Shown here piece after piece: positions 24,991 to 36,536 of a DNA stretch of 64,000 nucleotides. Source of the stretch: Apis mellifera. Taxonomy: Eukaryota > Arthropoda > Insecta > Hymenoptera > Apidae. The DNA lies in contig NC_037651.1 in NCBI RefSeq assembly GCF_003254395.2, positions 6,127,001 through 6,191,000 of the forward strand. The letters are read 5' to 3'. Numbering within the stretch: the first letter of the stretch is position 1; each line of letters opens with the position of its first letter. A program made the position numbers and the translations under genes. The notes under the pieces are model-generated. The model was not told the origin of the DNA and did not search any database. It was given only the letters and a program-made list of their open reading frames with translations.

Positions 24991-26442
24991 GAATTGCAAA
25001 TAGAATCGAGGAGAATGATTCGAAAGTGTATTAAACGAAAGAAAGGAATAATAATAATGGAAGGAGCAAACGACGTTAAATGATGCGGTAATTAAATATT
25101 AGCCGCGTAATGGGCCCGTGAACGAAGCGAATATTTGATAGGAAAATATCGAACCATTTTCAACGGTGGATACATTGTAATTTGTAACGGGGGGAGTTCT
25201 TCGCCGTGTAATTTCACCGAAAACATCTCAAATGGCGTGCACAGTTTGGGCGCAGTTTCGGGGACGAATTACGGCATAAATAACGGCGGCCAGGGTGGGG
25301 AAATTCTGGTCCACTACAAACAAAAGTGTAATTAGAAATCTGAACGTCGCCGATTCACGGCCGGGCAAGAATCCGATTCCCAAACTTTGATGGAATTTTC
25401 CGAACGGTGTGCAACGATGGGAGCACGATTCAACAACAACAGTATTTGATTCTCTGTTTGGAAATAAAATTACCGGTTAAAACTTGAAATTGTTCTCCAA
25501 CGAATATATATATATATATTCTTTTAATTTTGAGAATTTTGAGAATACGAAACATTTTGATAAGTGATGATAAGTTTAATAATCATTAAAAACTTTGAAA
25601 AGCTTTTAAATTTCGATCAACAAATTTGAATCGATACTGGAATGGATAAAATTATAGCCTTGTCTGGCATCGTGGCATGTAAATTTTTTTACAGCATTTG
25701 AATTTCGATTACGTAATTATGAATGAAAAAATATGGTTGACTTGGAATTGTTGGGATTGTTGTGAATTTTAAAAAAAATTTAAATCGAAATATGGAATAA
25801 TTTATCGAAAGAGATATTTTATGTATTTCCTCCGAAAAATTTCCATCGGTTTAATAGATTGCACTTTATAGATAGGTTCGAATAATGTATCTTAAATGGC
25901 AAATATTTGTGCCATTGAATATTTATAGAAATAAATTGACCCGTTCTCATATTCAGATCGATGTTTTCATTTAATATCTTATTCATTCCGTGTTTTGTTC
26001 AGGAGCAAATGAAAAATTAAATATTTTACAGGTTTTCAAAATATATCGTGAATATTTTAGAACCTTTCTATTTTTATCATCGTATTTATCGAAAATGTTA
26101 AGTATCGGGTTTTAATGAGTTTCGATTGAAACGACGAGTGGATAAAATTTTAATCATGTGTGGATGGTTTGTCTCTAAATTTACGTAATATTTCTATATT
26201 ACAATAGACAAGTGAACAATTACTTCAAGTCGAAGAGAACGTGTCTGCCCATATGTACTTTATTCTACTTAAACTCTTATTTTATTTTTTCCTAAATTAT
26301 TCCTAAATATTTTTCATACCAAAATACTATAATTCCACTCGACAATTTACAAATCAAATCAAACTCATTTCAATCTATTACTTATTATGTTTAAACAAAA
26401 ATTATTAAAATTCACAATACAATCATTTCTCAAATATTCCTC
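24991..26442. other. Non-coding sequence with a GC-richer block at 25080-25440
   Basis: The block 25080-25440 is complex and CpG-rich compared with the sequence on both sides. It contains a 66-codon open frame starting at TTG (25135, plus) that matches nothing known. It may be a conserved non-coding element. From 25450 to 26440 the sequence is plain AT-rich. Confidence 0.55.
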
Positions 26443-27073
26443 GAAGATACATCGATACCAAAATAATCCTACTTAATATGATACCTCAAAAAAAGAACTC
26501 GTCAATCAAAGAAAAAAAGTCACCTTTCGACCTGCTACAAAACAAAAAAAAAAAATAATAATAACAATAAACTTTCCAAAGTTTATTTTGAAGATACATC
26601 GATACCAAAATAATCCTAATTAATATCTCCTAATATCTATGATACCACAAAAAAAAGAACTCGTCAATCAAAGGAAAAAAATCACACCTTTCGACTTGCT
26701 ACAAAACAAAAAAAAATAATAATAATAATAATAACAACAAACTTTCCAAAGTTTATTTCGAAGATACATCGATATCAAAATAATCCTAATTAATATCTTC
26801 TAATTTCTATGATACCACAAAAAAAAAAGGAACTCGTCAATCAAAGAAAAAAATCACACCTTTCGACCTGCTACAAAACAAAATAATAATAATAATAATA
26901 ACAACAATAAACTTTCCAAAGATTGATCAAAATAATCCTAATTAATATCTCCTAATATCTATGATACCACAAAAAAAAAAGAACTCGTCAATCAAAGAAA
27001 AAAAATCACACTTTTCGACCTGCTACAAAGCTACAAAAAAAAATAATAATAACAATAAACTTTCCAAAGTTTA
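26443..27073. repeat. Tandem array, unit about 150-173 bp, about 4 copies
   Basis: The anchor AACTCGTCAATCAAAG recurs at 26496, 26658, 26831 and 26982. The units share GAAGATACATCGATA (26443, 26590, 26760), CCTTTCGACCTGCTACAAA and an AATAAT run followed by AAACTTTCCAAAG. The last copy lacks the first part of the unit. AATAAT and A-run lengths differ between copies. Confidence 0.93.
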
Positions 27074-28520
27074 CGCGGCCTCGAAATCCCGAAATAAACC
27101 TCTGCGATGCAGAAAACAGCGGAGATATATAGGCAAAGAACGTAACAATTGGTTCGTTCCAGCCAGATTGTTGTTACATTTACAACCGTGAACGAGAGAA
27201 TCATTTCGCAATTTCGTAACGTTGCGCGTTACGAGCGCCACCGCGATTTTATTACGTTTATAACTCGGCTCGCCTCTGCTCGTTGTTGAATATGTAAACG
27301 GAGAGAGAGAGAGAGAAAGAGGGGGGGCGAAGGAGGGAGGAATTGAACCGAAGGGGGTGGACGGAATCCGTTTCGAAAATAGTATGAAAATGAGGCCGAG
27401 ATGAAAACGAAGAAAGAAGAAGTTAAAGATCTGGCGGTTACCGGAGAGCGCGGGAATTCCTCGAGATTCAAACTTAATCTTGGCGCGCGATCATTCCGGC
27501 GGCGGAAGTTGGCCGTGGCGAAGGCGAAACTAAGAAGATTATCCATAATTTATGTAAGAAGTGGAACAAAGAGCTCGGACCGGCGCTGTATAATAATTTC
27601 CAGATATCCGGCCAGTTTTCGAATCTCGTTAATTCGAATCCTCCCTCACCCCCCCCTGTTCCAAATCTTTCGACTCAAGTTGAAAACCGATCGCGCGTTA
27701 TACGACGATTCGAATCTCTGCATTTTGAAACGCAAGAGAACAATAATATTATAATTTTTGCAATAAATCTTCGAAAGATACTCGTGGACACTGCGAAAAA
27801 AAAAATTCCAAATTAAATTTCTGCTATCTCTTCTAAAATATTATTCAACAATCCTTAAAAAAGGAACCAGAAAATGATCCTACTTCGCAGAAATAAAGAA
27901 ATCGAAATAAGATTGACTAGAAAAATACAATGTTCTAGTAGAACACGAGCACAAAGTAATAATTCCGATAAACCAAGTAAGAACGAGGTGATTTAATTTC
28001 ATTTCCAATGTAAATCAAAAATAAGAGAGAGAGAGAGTAACGAATGAAACCGGGCACAAAGGATTAATAATTTCGAAATTTCACGCGTCGAAAGTGAACC
28101 TTCCTCACCACCCCTCTTCCTTCCCCCTCCTTTTGTTCCCGACTGTATCTAAGCATAATGAGCTACTACAATTCCCTTCTCCCACGAGCAAAACGGTAAT
28201 CCAGCGCCGCTTTGAATGCCCTCGTTACGAATCTATATGGGTGGGCCTCCTCCACCCTCCCCTCTCCCCCTCTTAAACACCGAATTTGGTGGCAATTGTA
28301 CGATACGCGATTTCGAAGTCGGATGGTGGCGGATTGTGGCCGGCCAATCGCGGAGATAGAAATATCGCCAATTCACCCCCGAACGGGGCTTTTGAGAATA
28401 CGAAACTCGATTTACAACTCGATTGTTACGAGCGGTCGATCTCGTTTCCTGACTTTCGTCCAGAGGATCGATTCGTATCTTTTGCGTTTTGACTTTTGAT
28501 CTCTTTTTTCTTCTTCTTCT
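27074..28520. other. GC-richer non-coding sequence
   Basis: CpG-rich patches at 27080-27670 and 28080-28500 flank an AT-rich middle. Overlapping open frames up to 117 codons (27401-27754, plus) have basic, low-complexity translations and no known domain. No convincing exon was identified. Confidence 0.5.
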
Positions 28521-31500
28521 TTTTGAGGAGAGGTTGAAGGGAAGAGGGAATTTTTTTCTTGAGAGGGAGAGGCTCGTTTAATAAATGTTTCTTTTAAGGG
28601 GGGAGGAAAGGAAATAGGAATGAGAATTAAATAATGGAAAAGGGAAGAGGGATAATATTTTGAGAATTGATATTTATTCTTACAAATTTTGTTTCTATAC
28701 TCGCGAAGAAATTTATTATTTATAATCAATATAGGAAAAGAATTATAAGTAAGAGAATTGTTGTGAATAAAAAGTAGGAGATTATATAATGAATATTTTA
28801 TTTTGTACGTATATTTTTGCGCATTATGCGCGTTTTATAACACATCTTTGCACCATTCAATTTTCCATAAAATGCACGAATATCCAGGACAATAAATTTT
28901 AATCGAAATTGAAATGAGAAATATTTGAAATAATATTTTGGATTGTTATTCTCCATATTTTTATGTGAAATAACTGTTACTTTGTTTAAATAATATTATA
29001 AAAAAATGTATATACATATATACATTAATAGAAATAAAATTTTGACGACAAACAAATAATCGTCAAAATAATTTCTACAGAAGTTTATATTATAGATATT
29101 TCATAGCGGATAGAAAATTCGATTTATAGTGTATTCCGTGGAAACAAAGAATTTCTTTTTCCAGAGAAAAAGATTTTTCGATTTATCGTTTGAACATCGG
29201 ATTCCCGTTCATTCGAATTCAATTTTACCATTGAGAATGAGATAAAAATTTTTATTTCATTCCTCGGCAATAATATTCCTCGCTACAAAAAAAAAAAAAG
29301 AAAATCCTATTTTCAATTTAATTTTGAATAATACATCTTCCATTCCTTACGATTCCCTGTCTCGACAACACGAAACGTTCAAAAGAGTTGTCCACCTCCC
29401 CCCTCTTTCGTTACACTATTGATCACGCGATCACCGTTTTCACTCTCTCATTTTTTCTTTCCTTCAATCTTGTTGAAAATGTATTTCGTAAAAGGTTTGC
29501 GCGAACAAATGTAACATCCGTAACATCAACGGAAAAAAGAGAGAGGTTAAAATGGAAACAACTGTTGTTTCCTTTGAAACAAAACGTTAAATACAAATTT
29601 TTTTTTTTTTTTTGTTTTCTTAAATTATTATTTTTAGATGCGCAATTCTTTCGCATCCAACACGAGAGAATTTTTCCAGGAACGAGTCTGGGCTTTCTTG
29701 AATTGTCTCTCTCTCTCTCGAAATTTCAACGGCCGTTTAGAATTTATCAAGGATCGTGCGCATATTTTTTTTAATTAAACGGTAAGGAGAGGGGAGGGAA
29801 GAGAAAGAGAAAGAGAAAAAAGAAAGGAAGAGAGAAGGCAAGATTCATAGAAAAGCGTACGTATGTACGTACGTACACTAAACAGTTCGTTTCCGTTTTC
29901 ATAAAGTTTCAAAGTCTCATGAAATTCTTTTGTACACTGAACATTCTAAATTGCGCAACTTGCAAAACTATCTTCTTTTCGTTAAGAAGTTTAAAGTCCA
30001 AGAAAAGAGCTTGGCAAGCAACTTTCAAACATCCGCGAAGAGAAATACTCTTGTGCGAGGGGCAAAAATTTTAAATTATATAACCATGAAGAGACTGACT
30101 CGCCATTTTCTTTGAAAGGATACCAGATAAAAGTCTCGTTTTTTTCCTTTCTTTCTTTCTTTTTTTTTTTTTCGCTCCAAATTGCGACCCAAAAAATTAT
30201 TTTCGCCGAGATATTTATTTTATTTGCCTCGCATGGCGAGAAAACGAAAATTTGGGAATTTGATGAAACAGAAGGAAACGAGTTTCCGTGTGAAAAAATT
30301 TCATATCTTTCGTGTGAAATTTCCAGAAAGAAAAATTATTAAATACATAATATTGAAAAATCTTCATAGTTTTCGTTTATATAAAAATGTATAGATAGAC
30401 AGAATGTTATAAAAAAAATTTTTTTACTAAATCTATTTTTACTAATTTCTATTTATTTATTTACCCATTTCCAAAAAAATAAAAAAAAAGAAAAAGAATA
30501 TTCTATCACGACTCTCAAAGATTTCAAAGTCTCACGAACTTTACATTTCGAAAAAAATTCTTTTACCCAATTCTACTCCATGCACGAAAACTTGAACTTT
30601 TCGAAAAAGTACAAAAGAAGAAAGAAAGAAAGAAAGAAAGAAGAGAATCTTGAGACTTTTCGTCGCATGCATAAGCACGATACGTAGGATTTCATTAATT
30701 TCCCCTTTACACTTTGTCCATCCATTTGTAAGTGAGAGATGGTTGAAAATACCGAAATCCAATTAACTCTTAATTTAATTAAAAAACCGACCGCCATGGC
30801 GAAGGGCGAAAAAGAAAGAAAAGAAAAGAAAAGAAAGGAAAAAAAAAGTTTACGTTAAATATAAAAAATTACTTCTCGCCGAGCGACGTCGTGAATAAAA
30901 TTTTTGTTCCAACCCCTTGTCCCCCCGCTTTCGTCCCAGTTCCGTGCATTTGTTCGCGAAACGCTCTAATTTAAGAATAACAGAGAGAATAAACCTTGGT
31001 ACACACAGGTGGGTGGGTGCACCAGGGTGTGTCGTAAAGTTTGCTTATTACGAAATTCTGGGCGAAGTCTATGCAATGGTGGACGGTGAATAAAATGCGT
31101 GAAGTGAGGAGGAGGAGAGAGAGAGAGGGAGAGAGAGAGAGGATGTTAATTCGAAGATAAAAAAAGAAAGAGAGAAAAAAGAAAGTCCAATGGAAAAGCA
31201 GATTTGTGAAAAGGGGAGCGAGCGGATTCGAGAGAAGAAAATAAAGGAGGGTTTGTGAAGAAGAGTTTGTTTGATTAAATTGAAAAATTCTTGGATGTTT
31301 CTATTCATTATTGATGTCGCCTTTGACTCGCAAAGAATCTTTGAACACGTGGAAAATTAAACGGAGGAATAAAAGGAGGGGGTGCGGCAAAGTGAAGGAA
31401 AGGAGCGCACACGTTCTAAAATATTGTTATTATTATGACTCGAGAGATATTCTACGGGAAAATGTTATTTTTATTTGGAAAAAAATCTTGGAAATTGTCG

Positions 31501-32702
31501 GGATTTTATTATTATATTCCTTGGATATTTTTAATTTTAGAACTCTACGAAAATATTTCTATAATTCCTTAAAAAAAAAAAAAAGAAAAATTTCATAAAT
31601 CTTATATTCTTCCGTATACACTCTCTTTCGACGAAAATACGCTGTTTTCATCAGTTTTCGATCGCATCTTGAATAATAAAATTCCAACCAACCCAGATAC
31701 AAAATTTTCCTTCCCACAAAAATACGATTATTATTAATCTCATCAATCTCCATCTTCAAAAATTTCTCCTAATCCTCTTTCCAGATCTCAACCACAAAAA
31801 TACATCCTCCCTCGTCAATTTTCAACCACATCTTACACATCTTCGAATCTAACCTAAATACACAATTTCTCTTTCTTCTCAAGAATACGATCGATTCGGT
31901 TTCCCTTTCTTTCCTTCCTTCCTTCGTTCTCCAATTTTTATCCCAATAACATTATAAACAAATTCCTCTCCTCGTCACCACACTCGATAATTAACATCGA
32001 AATCATCGGGAGAACAGGATGAAAAATGTGGAAGGAAACGAAACGGTGGAGCAAGGAGTGGAAGAAAAGGGAGAGAAATGGGGGGAAGAGGAGACGTTTG
32101 AATCGTGGCAACTCGCTAGAATTGGATCAGTTGAATTATACTTGTATGATTCATTAGCGTCTCACTCTGCGAGACAATAAGTGAATTACCATATACATTG
32201 TGGGACGATGGTAGACGACAGTTTCGCGTGTTTTTGTCGTTGGCGAACATGGCGCCAGCCGTAGACACCAGGCATTGTTCGCAAGTGGAAAAGTGGATTA
32301 TATGGACGAGACGAGAAGCGGTTTCGGAAGCGAAACGAATACACTTCTCATCGATCAAAGTATCACCGAGCTTTTCACAATCGTTTTGCGATACCGTGCG
32401 TTTATTTATTTTACCCCCGCCATTGGAGAAATCGAAATTCGTGTCGAATTTTATCAGATCCTTCTCGATCTCGGTCACATCATAAAATTTTTCGTTTTTC
32501 AACGATGTTTAAGAAGAAGAAGAAAGAAGCAAATGTTGTTTATTTATATCGTAACTATTATAATTGATAAATTAATTTAAAATTCAATTATATGTTAAAT
32601 CTTAAATTTAATAAATCAATACGTCGATATCATGTAAGATTTTAGAAAGTCGATCGATTTTAACATCGTGATCAATATAATCCTTTAAAAGATATTATAA
32701 AA
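28521..32702. other. Mostly AT-rich non-coding sequence
   Basis: No gene is recognised. Notable simple sequences are GAAA and TTCT runs (for example 30615-30645 and 30146-30170), an ACGTACGT-type run at 29858-29876, and GA runs at 31110-31142. The block 32190-32420 is GC-richer and has overlapping open frames of about 95-128 codons in different frames and strands, which is typical of stop-poor non-coding DNA rather than an exon. Confidence 0.55.
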
Positions 32703-33137
32703 GATCGATCTGATATTTGAATAATTTCGATTTTCGTAAAAATGATTCTCGAAAATGTTTAATTCTGGTCCTTCAGAGATTTTCGATCTTCTCTTGCGAA
32801 TATTCTAAAATCCTAATGAACGTTCAATGGATCGTTCTCTCTGAGATTTCTACCACGTAACCCTTTTCCATGAATCGTGTCCCGGATGGGACAAGTTTAT
32901 TTTGTGGAGAAATCGATCCATTATTTGGATAATTTCGATCCTCGAAGGAAAGGGAACTCGTAAAGGTAGGAAATATTTAATTCTGGCCGTTTTTGAAAAT
33001 GTTTGAGAAAATTCGAGAGACTTTCGTAGAAATATATTTTACCCATTATCCTTAACGATGCTATTCCGTTCGAATTCAATGGATACGTTTCCTCCCCCCG
33101 AGGAATTCTACCATTTTACACCATAACCCTTTTCCAT
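32703..33137. repeat. Diverged two-copy direct duplication, about 220 bp apart
   Basis: The order TAATTTCGAT, TTTAATTCTGG, TTCAATGGAT, TCTACCA and then TAACCCTTTTCCAT occurs in about 32715-32874 and again in about 32929-33138. The copies differ by many substitutions and indels, so this is an older duplication than the arrays. Confidence 0.6.
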
Positions 33138-34433
33138 ACACACGTTGAATGAAACATCGTCCCCGTTTCACAGCAGCCCCCATTAATATCGCGCGATTAA
33201 TGATAATCACCGGTTCGAATGACAGCACGGTGGACGATACGCGCGCGCGTTGTGATTTACGTTTCCTTGATCCCTCTGTACATTGGACGCGATAATGTTT
33301 AAACGATGCTGCCAACCGATTTTGCTAGGAAACGTCCTACTTGTCGTTCGAGTCGAAAGAAAGATCGATTTTACTCGTTTCGTTTTTTCCATGTCGATTC
33401 TCTTATGTCACGTGTATTCTGTATCTCTTTGCTTCTTTTAATTTCATCGATAAAACTAAATATAATTCGATGAAAACTTTTATTCACATTGATTTTCTTT
33501 TAATAAAATTTGATCACGAGAATAGGAAGATATAAGAAAGGAATGAGTTTGTTTGTTTCTGCGAATTAAAATTTAAATATTAAAAATATCCGACATTTTA
33601 TTGGTTAATGGAAACACATATCGAAAGATGAATTAGAAGATAAATTATTCAAGATCAATTTCCAAGTAAAGTGTAAAAAGTTTTCAGATAACGCGCGCTA
33701 TTTATTCCTCTCTCTTTCTTTTTCCATATCTTTTAAAAAACCGATTAAAACGGAACAAACGGATACAAATGTCTCCCAACGTAACAATTATTTGTTTGAA
33801 AACAAACAAATTTCAATATTCATCGAGAGACTATCAATTACTGGAAGAAGAAGAGAGAGAAAAAGAGAGGAATTGAAATTATCTTATCTCATACGAACGA
33901 TTATCGATCTTATCGAGGAGGAGGGGGAGGAGAGTTGGAGCAAATTGTTCGTAAGTGCAGGATAAACGATTACGTCAACCGCTTCACAGATGAACCGTGA
34001 ACCAGGAGGAGGAGGAGGGAGGAGCCGAGTGAAAGTTGTGCAAATGTTTACAGTGGAAGTGAACTGGGAAGGGAAAACGTGGATGGGTGGGAAGGGGAGA
34101 GGGATGAAAGGGGTACGGTGGAGAAAACGGTGCCGCCATCCCTTAAGTTATTCAAAGGCGGAGAATGGCCTTCGAGCTCTTCCCGGATGAACTGCGACCG
34201 AGCGGAGGTAATTTTATTAGAGAAGTGCTCTTCTCCTCGATTCACCTTGGAAAACGGGTGTGCAAGCGGCGATGCAATTTTTTCTCTCTCTCTCTCTCTT
34301 TCTCTTTTCCCTTTCTTTCTTCTTCTTCTTCTTCTTTTTTTTCCTCTCTCTCTCTTTTTTCAACCCGCTTGATTCGGTTACCGTCAATTTATTCTCCAAC
34401 GGCGGAACATCCGTTGAATTTTGGATCGGAAAC
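33138..34433. other. Non-coding sequence with GC-richer block at 33890-34270
   Basis: An interrupted inverted repeat, ATTTGTTTG (33790-33798) with CAAACAAAT (33803-33811), could form a short hairpin. The block 33890-34270 is GA- and GGA-rich. A CT-rich run occupies 34285-34360. No gene is recognised. Confidence 0.55.
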
Positions 34434-34915
34434 TCGCGGTAAGAAATATTGGGGGATGCCTGGTTGGTTGCGTTGGTGATGTCGAGCCGATTGTAATCTC
34501 ATTTCGAAAAATGAATTGCAGATTCACGCAATTTCCAAACGTGTTCTTTCTTTCTTTCTTTCTTTCTTTTTTGAAAAATGTGCATCTTGAATTGGAACGT
34601 CGCGCGTGAAGGAAATGCTTAATTTGCAGTATAAATAAGTAAATGCGTTAGTAAATTTTGGGATGGGATGAAACTTGTGTTGCGGAGATGTTGCGGTAAG
34701 AAATATCGGGGGATGCTCGGTTGCACGTGTTGAGCCAATTGTAATTTCAAATGAATCGTAAGTATACCTACTTTCTAAATGCTACTTTGAAAAATGTGAA
34801 TTTTGAATTGGAACGTTTTGTTAAGGAAATTCTGAATCTATTGTACATCTTACAGTGGAAACGATTTATAAATCTTTGAAGGCAAATGGTAATTGGTAAA
34901 TTTGAAAATGAATTG

Positions 34916-34918
<3 letters not shown>

Positions 34919-34964
<46 letters not shown>
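34919..34964. repeat. TA microsatellite within the array
   Basis: This is an AT run of 46 bp in the first full copy of the 34.4-36.5 kb array. In other copies the same position has only about 8-20 bp, so it has expanded. Confidence 0.95.
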
Positions 34965-34968
<4 letters not shown>

Positions 34969-35807
34969 TTTCCAAATGTAATTTTTGAAAAATATGAATT
35001 TTGAATTGGAACGTTTTGTTAAGGAAATTTTGAATCTATAGTACATCTTACAGTGGAAACGATTTATAAATCTTAATTTGAAGGCAAATAGTAATTGATA
35101 ATGATAAATTTGAAAATGAATTGTAAATATATATGTAGTTTCCAAATGTAATTTTTGAAAAATGTGAATTTTGAATTGGAACGTTTTGTTAAGGAAATTT
35201 TGAATCTATTGTACATCTTGGAAACGATTTATAAATTTTAATTTGAAGGCAAATAATAATTGGTAGTGATAAATTTGAAAATAAATTGGAAATATATATG
35301 TACTTTCCAAATGTAATTTTTGAAAAATGTGAATTTTGAATTGGAACATTTTCTTAAGGAAATTCTGAATTTATTGTACATCTTACAGTGGAAACGATTT
35401 ATAAATCTTAATTGAAGGCAAATAGTAATTGGTAATGATAAATTTGAAAATGAATTGTAAATATATATATGTACTTTCCAAATGTAATTTTTGAAAAATG
35501 TGAATTTTGAATTGGTACGTTTTGTTAAAGAAATTCTGGAGCTGTGTCTATTGTACATCTTACAAGCAATTTATAAATCTTAATTTGAAGGCAAATAGTA
35601 ATTGGTAATGATAAATTTGAAAATGAATTGTAAATATATATATATATATATATTTTCAAATGTAATTTTTGAAAAATGTGAATTTTGAATTGGAACGTTT
35701 TGTTAAGGAAATTCTGAATCTATTGTACATTTTACACTGGAAGCGATTTATAAATCTTAATTTGAAGGCAAATAATAATTGGTAATGATAAATTTGAAAA
35801 TGAATTG

Positions 35808-35810
<3 letters not shown>

Positions 35811-35870
<60 letters not shown>
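35811..35870. repeat. TA microsatellite within the array, 60 bp
   Basis: This is the longest TA run in the window, at the homologous position of a later copy of the same array. It is a likely site of slippage and of assembly uncertainty. Confidence 0.95.
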
Positions 35871-35872
<2 letters not shown>

Positions 35873-36536
35873 TTTCCAAATGTAATTTTTAAAAAATGAA
35901 TTTTGAATTGAAACGTTTTGTTAAGGAAATTGAATTTATTGTACATCTTACAGTGGAAACGATTTATAAATCTTAATTTGAAGGCAAATAATAATTGGTA
36001 GTGGTAAATTTGAAAATAAATTGGAAATATATATGTACTTTCCAAATGTAATTTTTGAAAAATGTGAATTTTGAATTGGTACGTTTTGTTAAAGAAATTC
36101 TGGAGCTGTGTCTATTGTACATCTTACAAGCAATTTATAAATCTTAATTTGAAAACAAATAGTAATTGGTAATGATAAATTTGAAAATGAATTGTAAATA
36201 TATATATGTACTTTCCAAATGTAATTTTTGAAAAATGTGAATTGGAACGTTTTGTTAAGGAAATTCTGAATCTATTGTACATCTTACAAGCAATTTATAA
36301 ATTTTAATTTGAAAGCAAATAGTAATTGATAATGATAAATTTGAAAATGAATTGTAAATATATATATGTACTTTCCAAATGTAATTTTTGAAAAATGTGA
36401 ATTTTGAATTGGAACGTTTTGTTAAGAAAATTCTGAATCTACTGATAAATTTGAAAATGAATTGTAAATATATATATGTACTTTCCAAATGTAATTTTTG
36501 AAAAATGTGAATTTTGGAATGGAATTTGAAATACAA

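Larger units (their letters stand above)
34434..36536. repeat. Large tandem array, unit about 160-178 bp, about 11 copies, with an older duplicated leader
   Basis: The anchor TCCAAATGTAATTTTTGAAAAA recurs, in shortened form TCCAAATG, at 34971, 35141, 35306, 35477, about 35655, 35875, 36041, 36214, 36374 and 36484. A diverged first copy lies near 34775. Each unit includes TTGGAACGTTTTGTTAAGG, TTGTACATCTTACA, GATTTATAAATCTTAATTTG and a TA tract of variable length. The segment 34434-34500 (GCGGTAAGAAATATTGGGGG) is partly duplicated at about 34690-34755. Minus-strand open frames of 90-130 codons arise inside the array because common periods are near a multiple of three; I treat them as artefacts. 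Confidence 0.95.

Noticed and set aside
29682..29779. Plus-strand acceptor (TTTTTCCAG) and donor (ACG|GTAAGG) pair
   Set aside because: The sequence between is low-complexity CT- and T-rich, the donor context is weak, and no neighbouring exon was found.
33200..33240. GGTTCGAAT resembling a tRNA T-arm
   Set aside because: No matching A-box, acceptor stem or anticodon arm is upstream.
34768..36045. Several minus-strand open frames of about 106-129 codons with repeated words such as FINRFHCKMY and SNSKFTFFKNYIWK
   Set aside because: They are translations of the tandem array; frames break wherever the unit length is not a multiple of three and include long IY runs from TA tracts.
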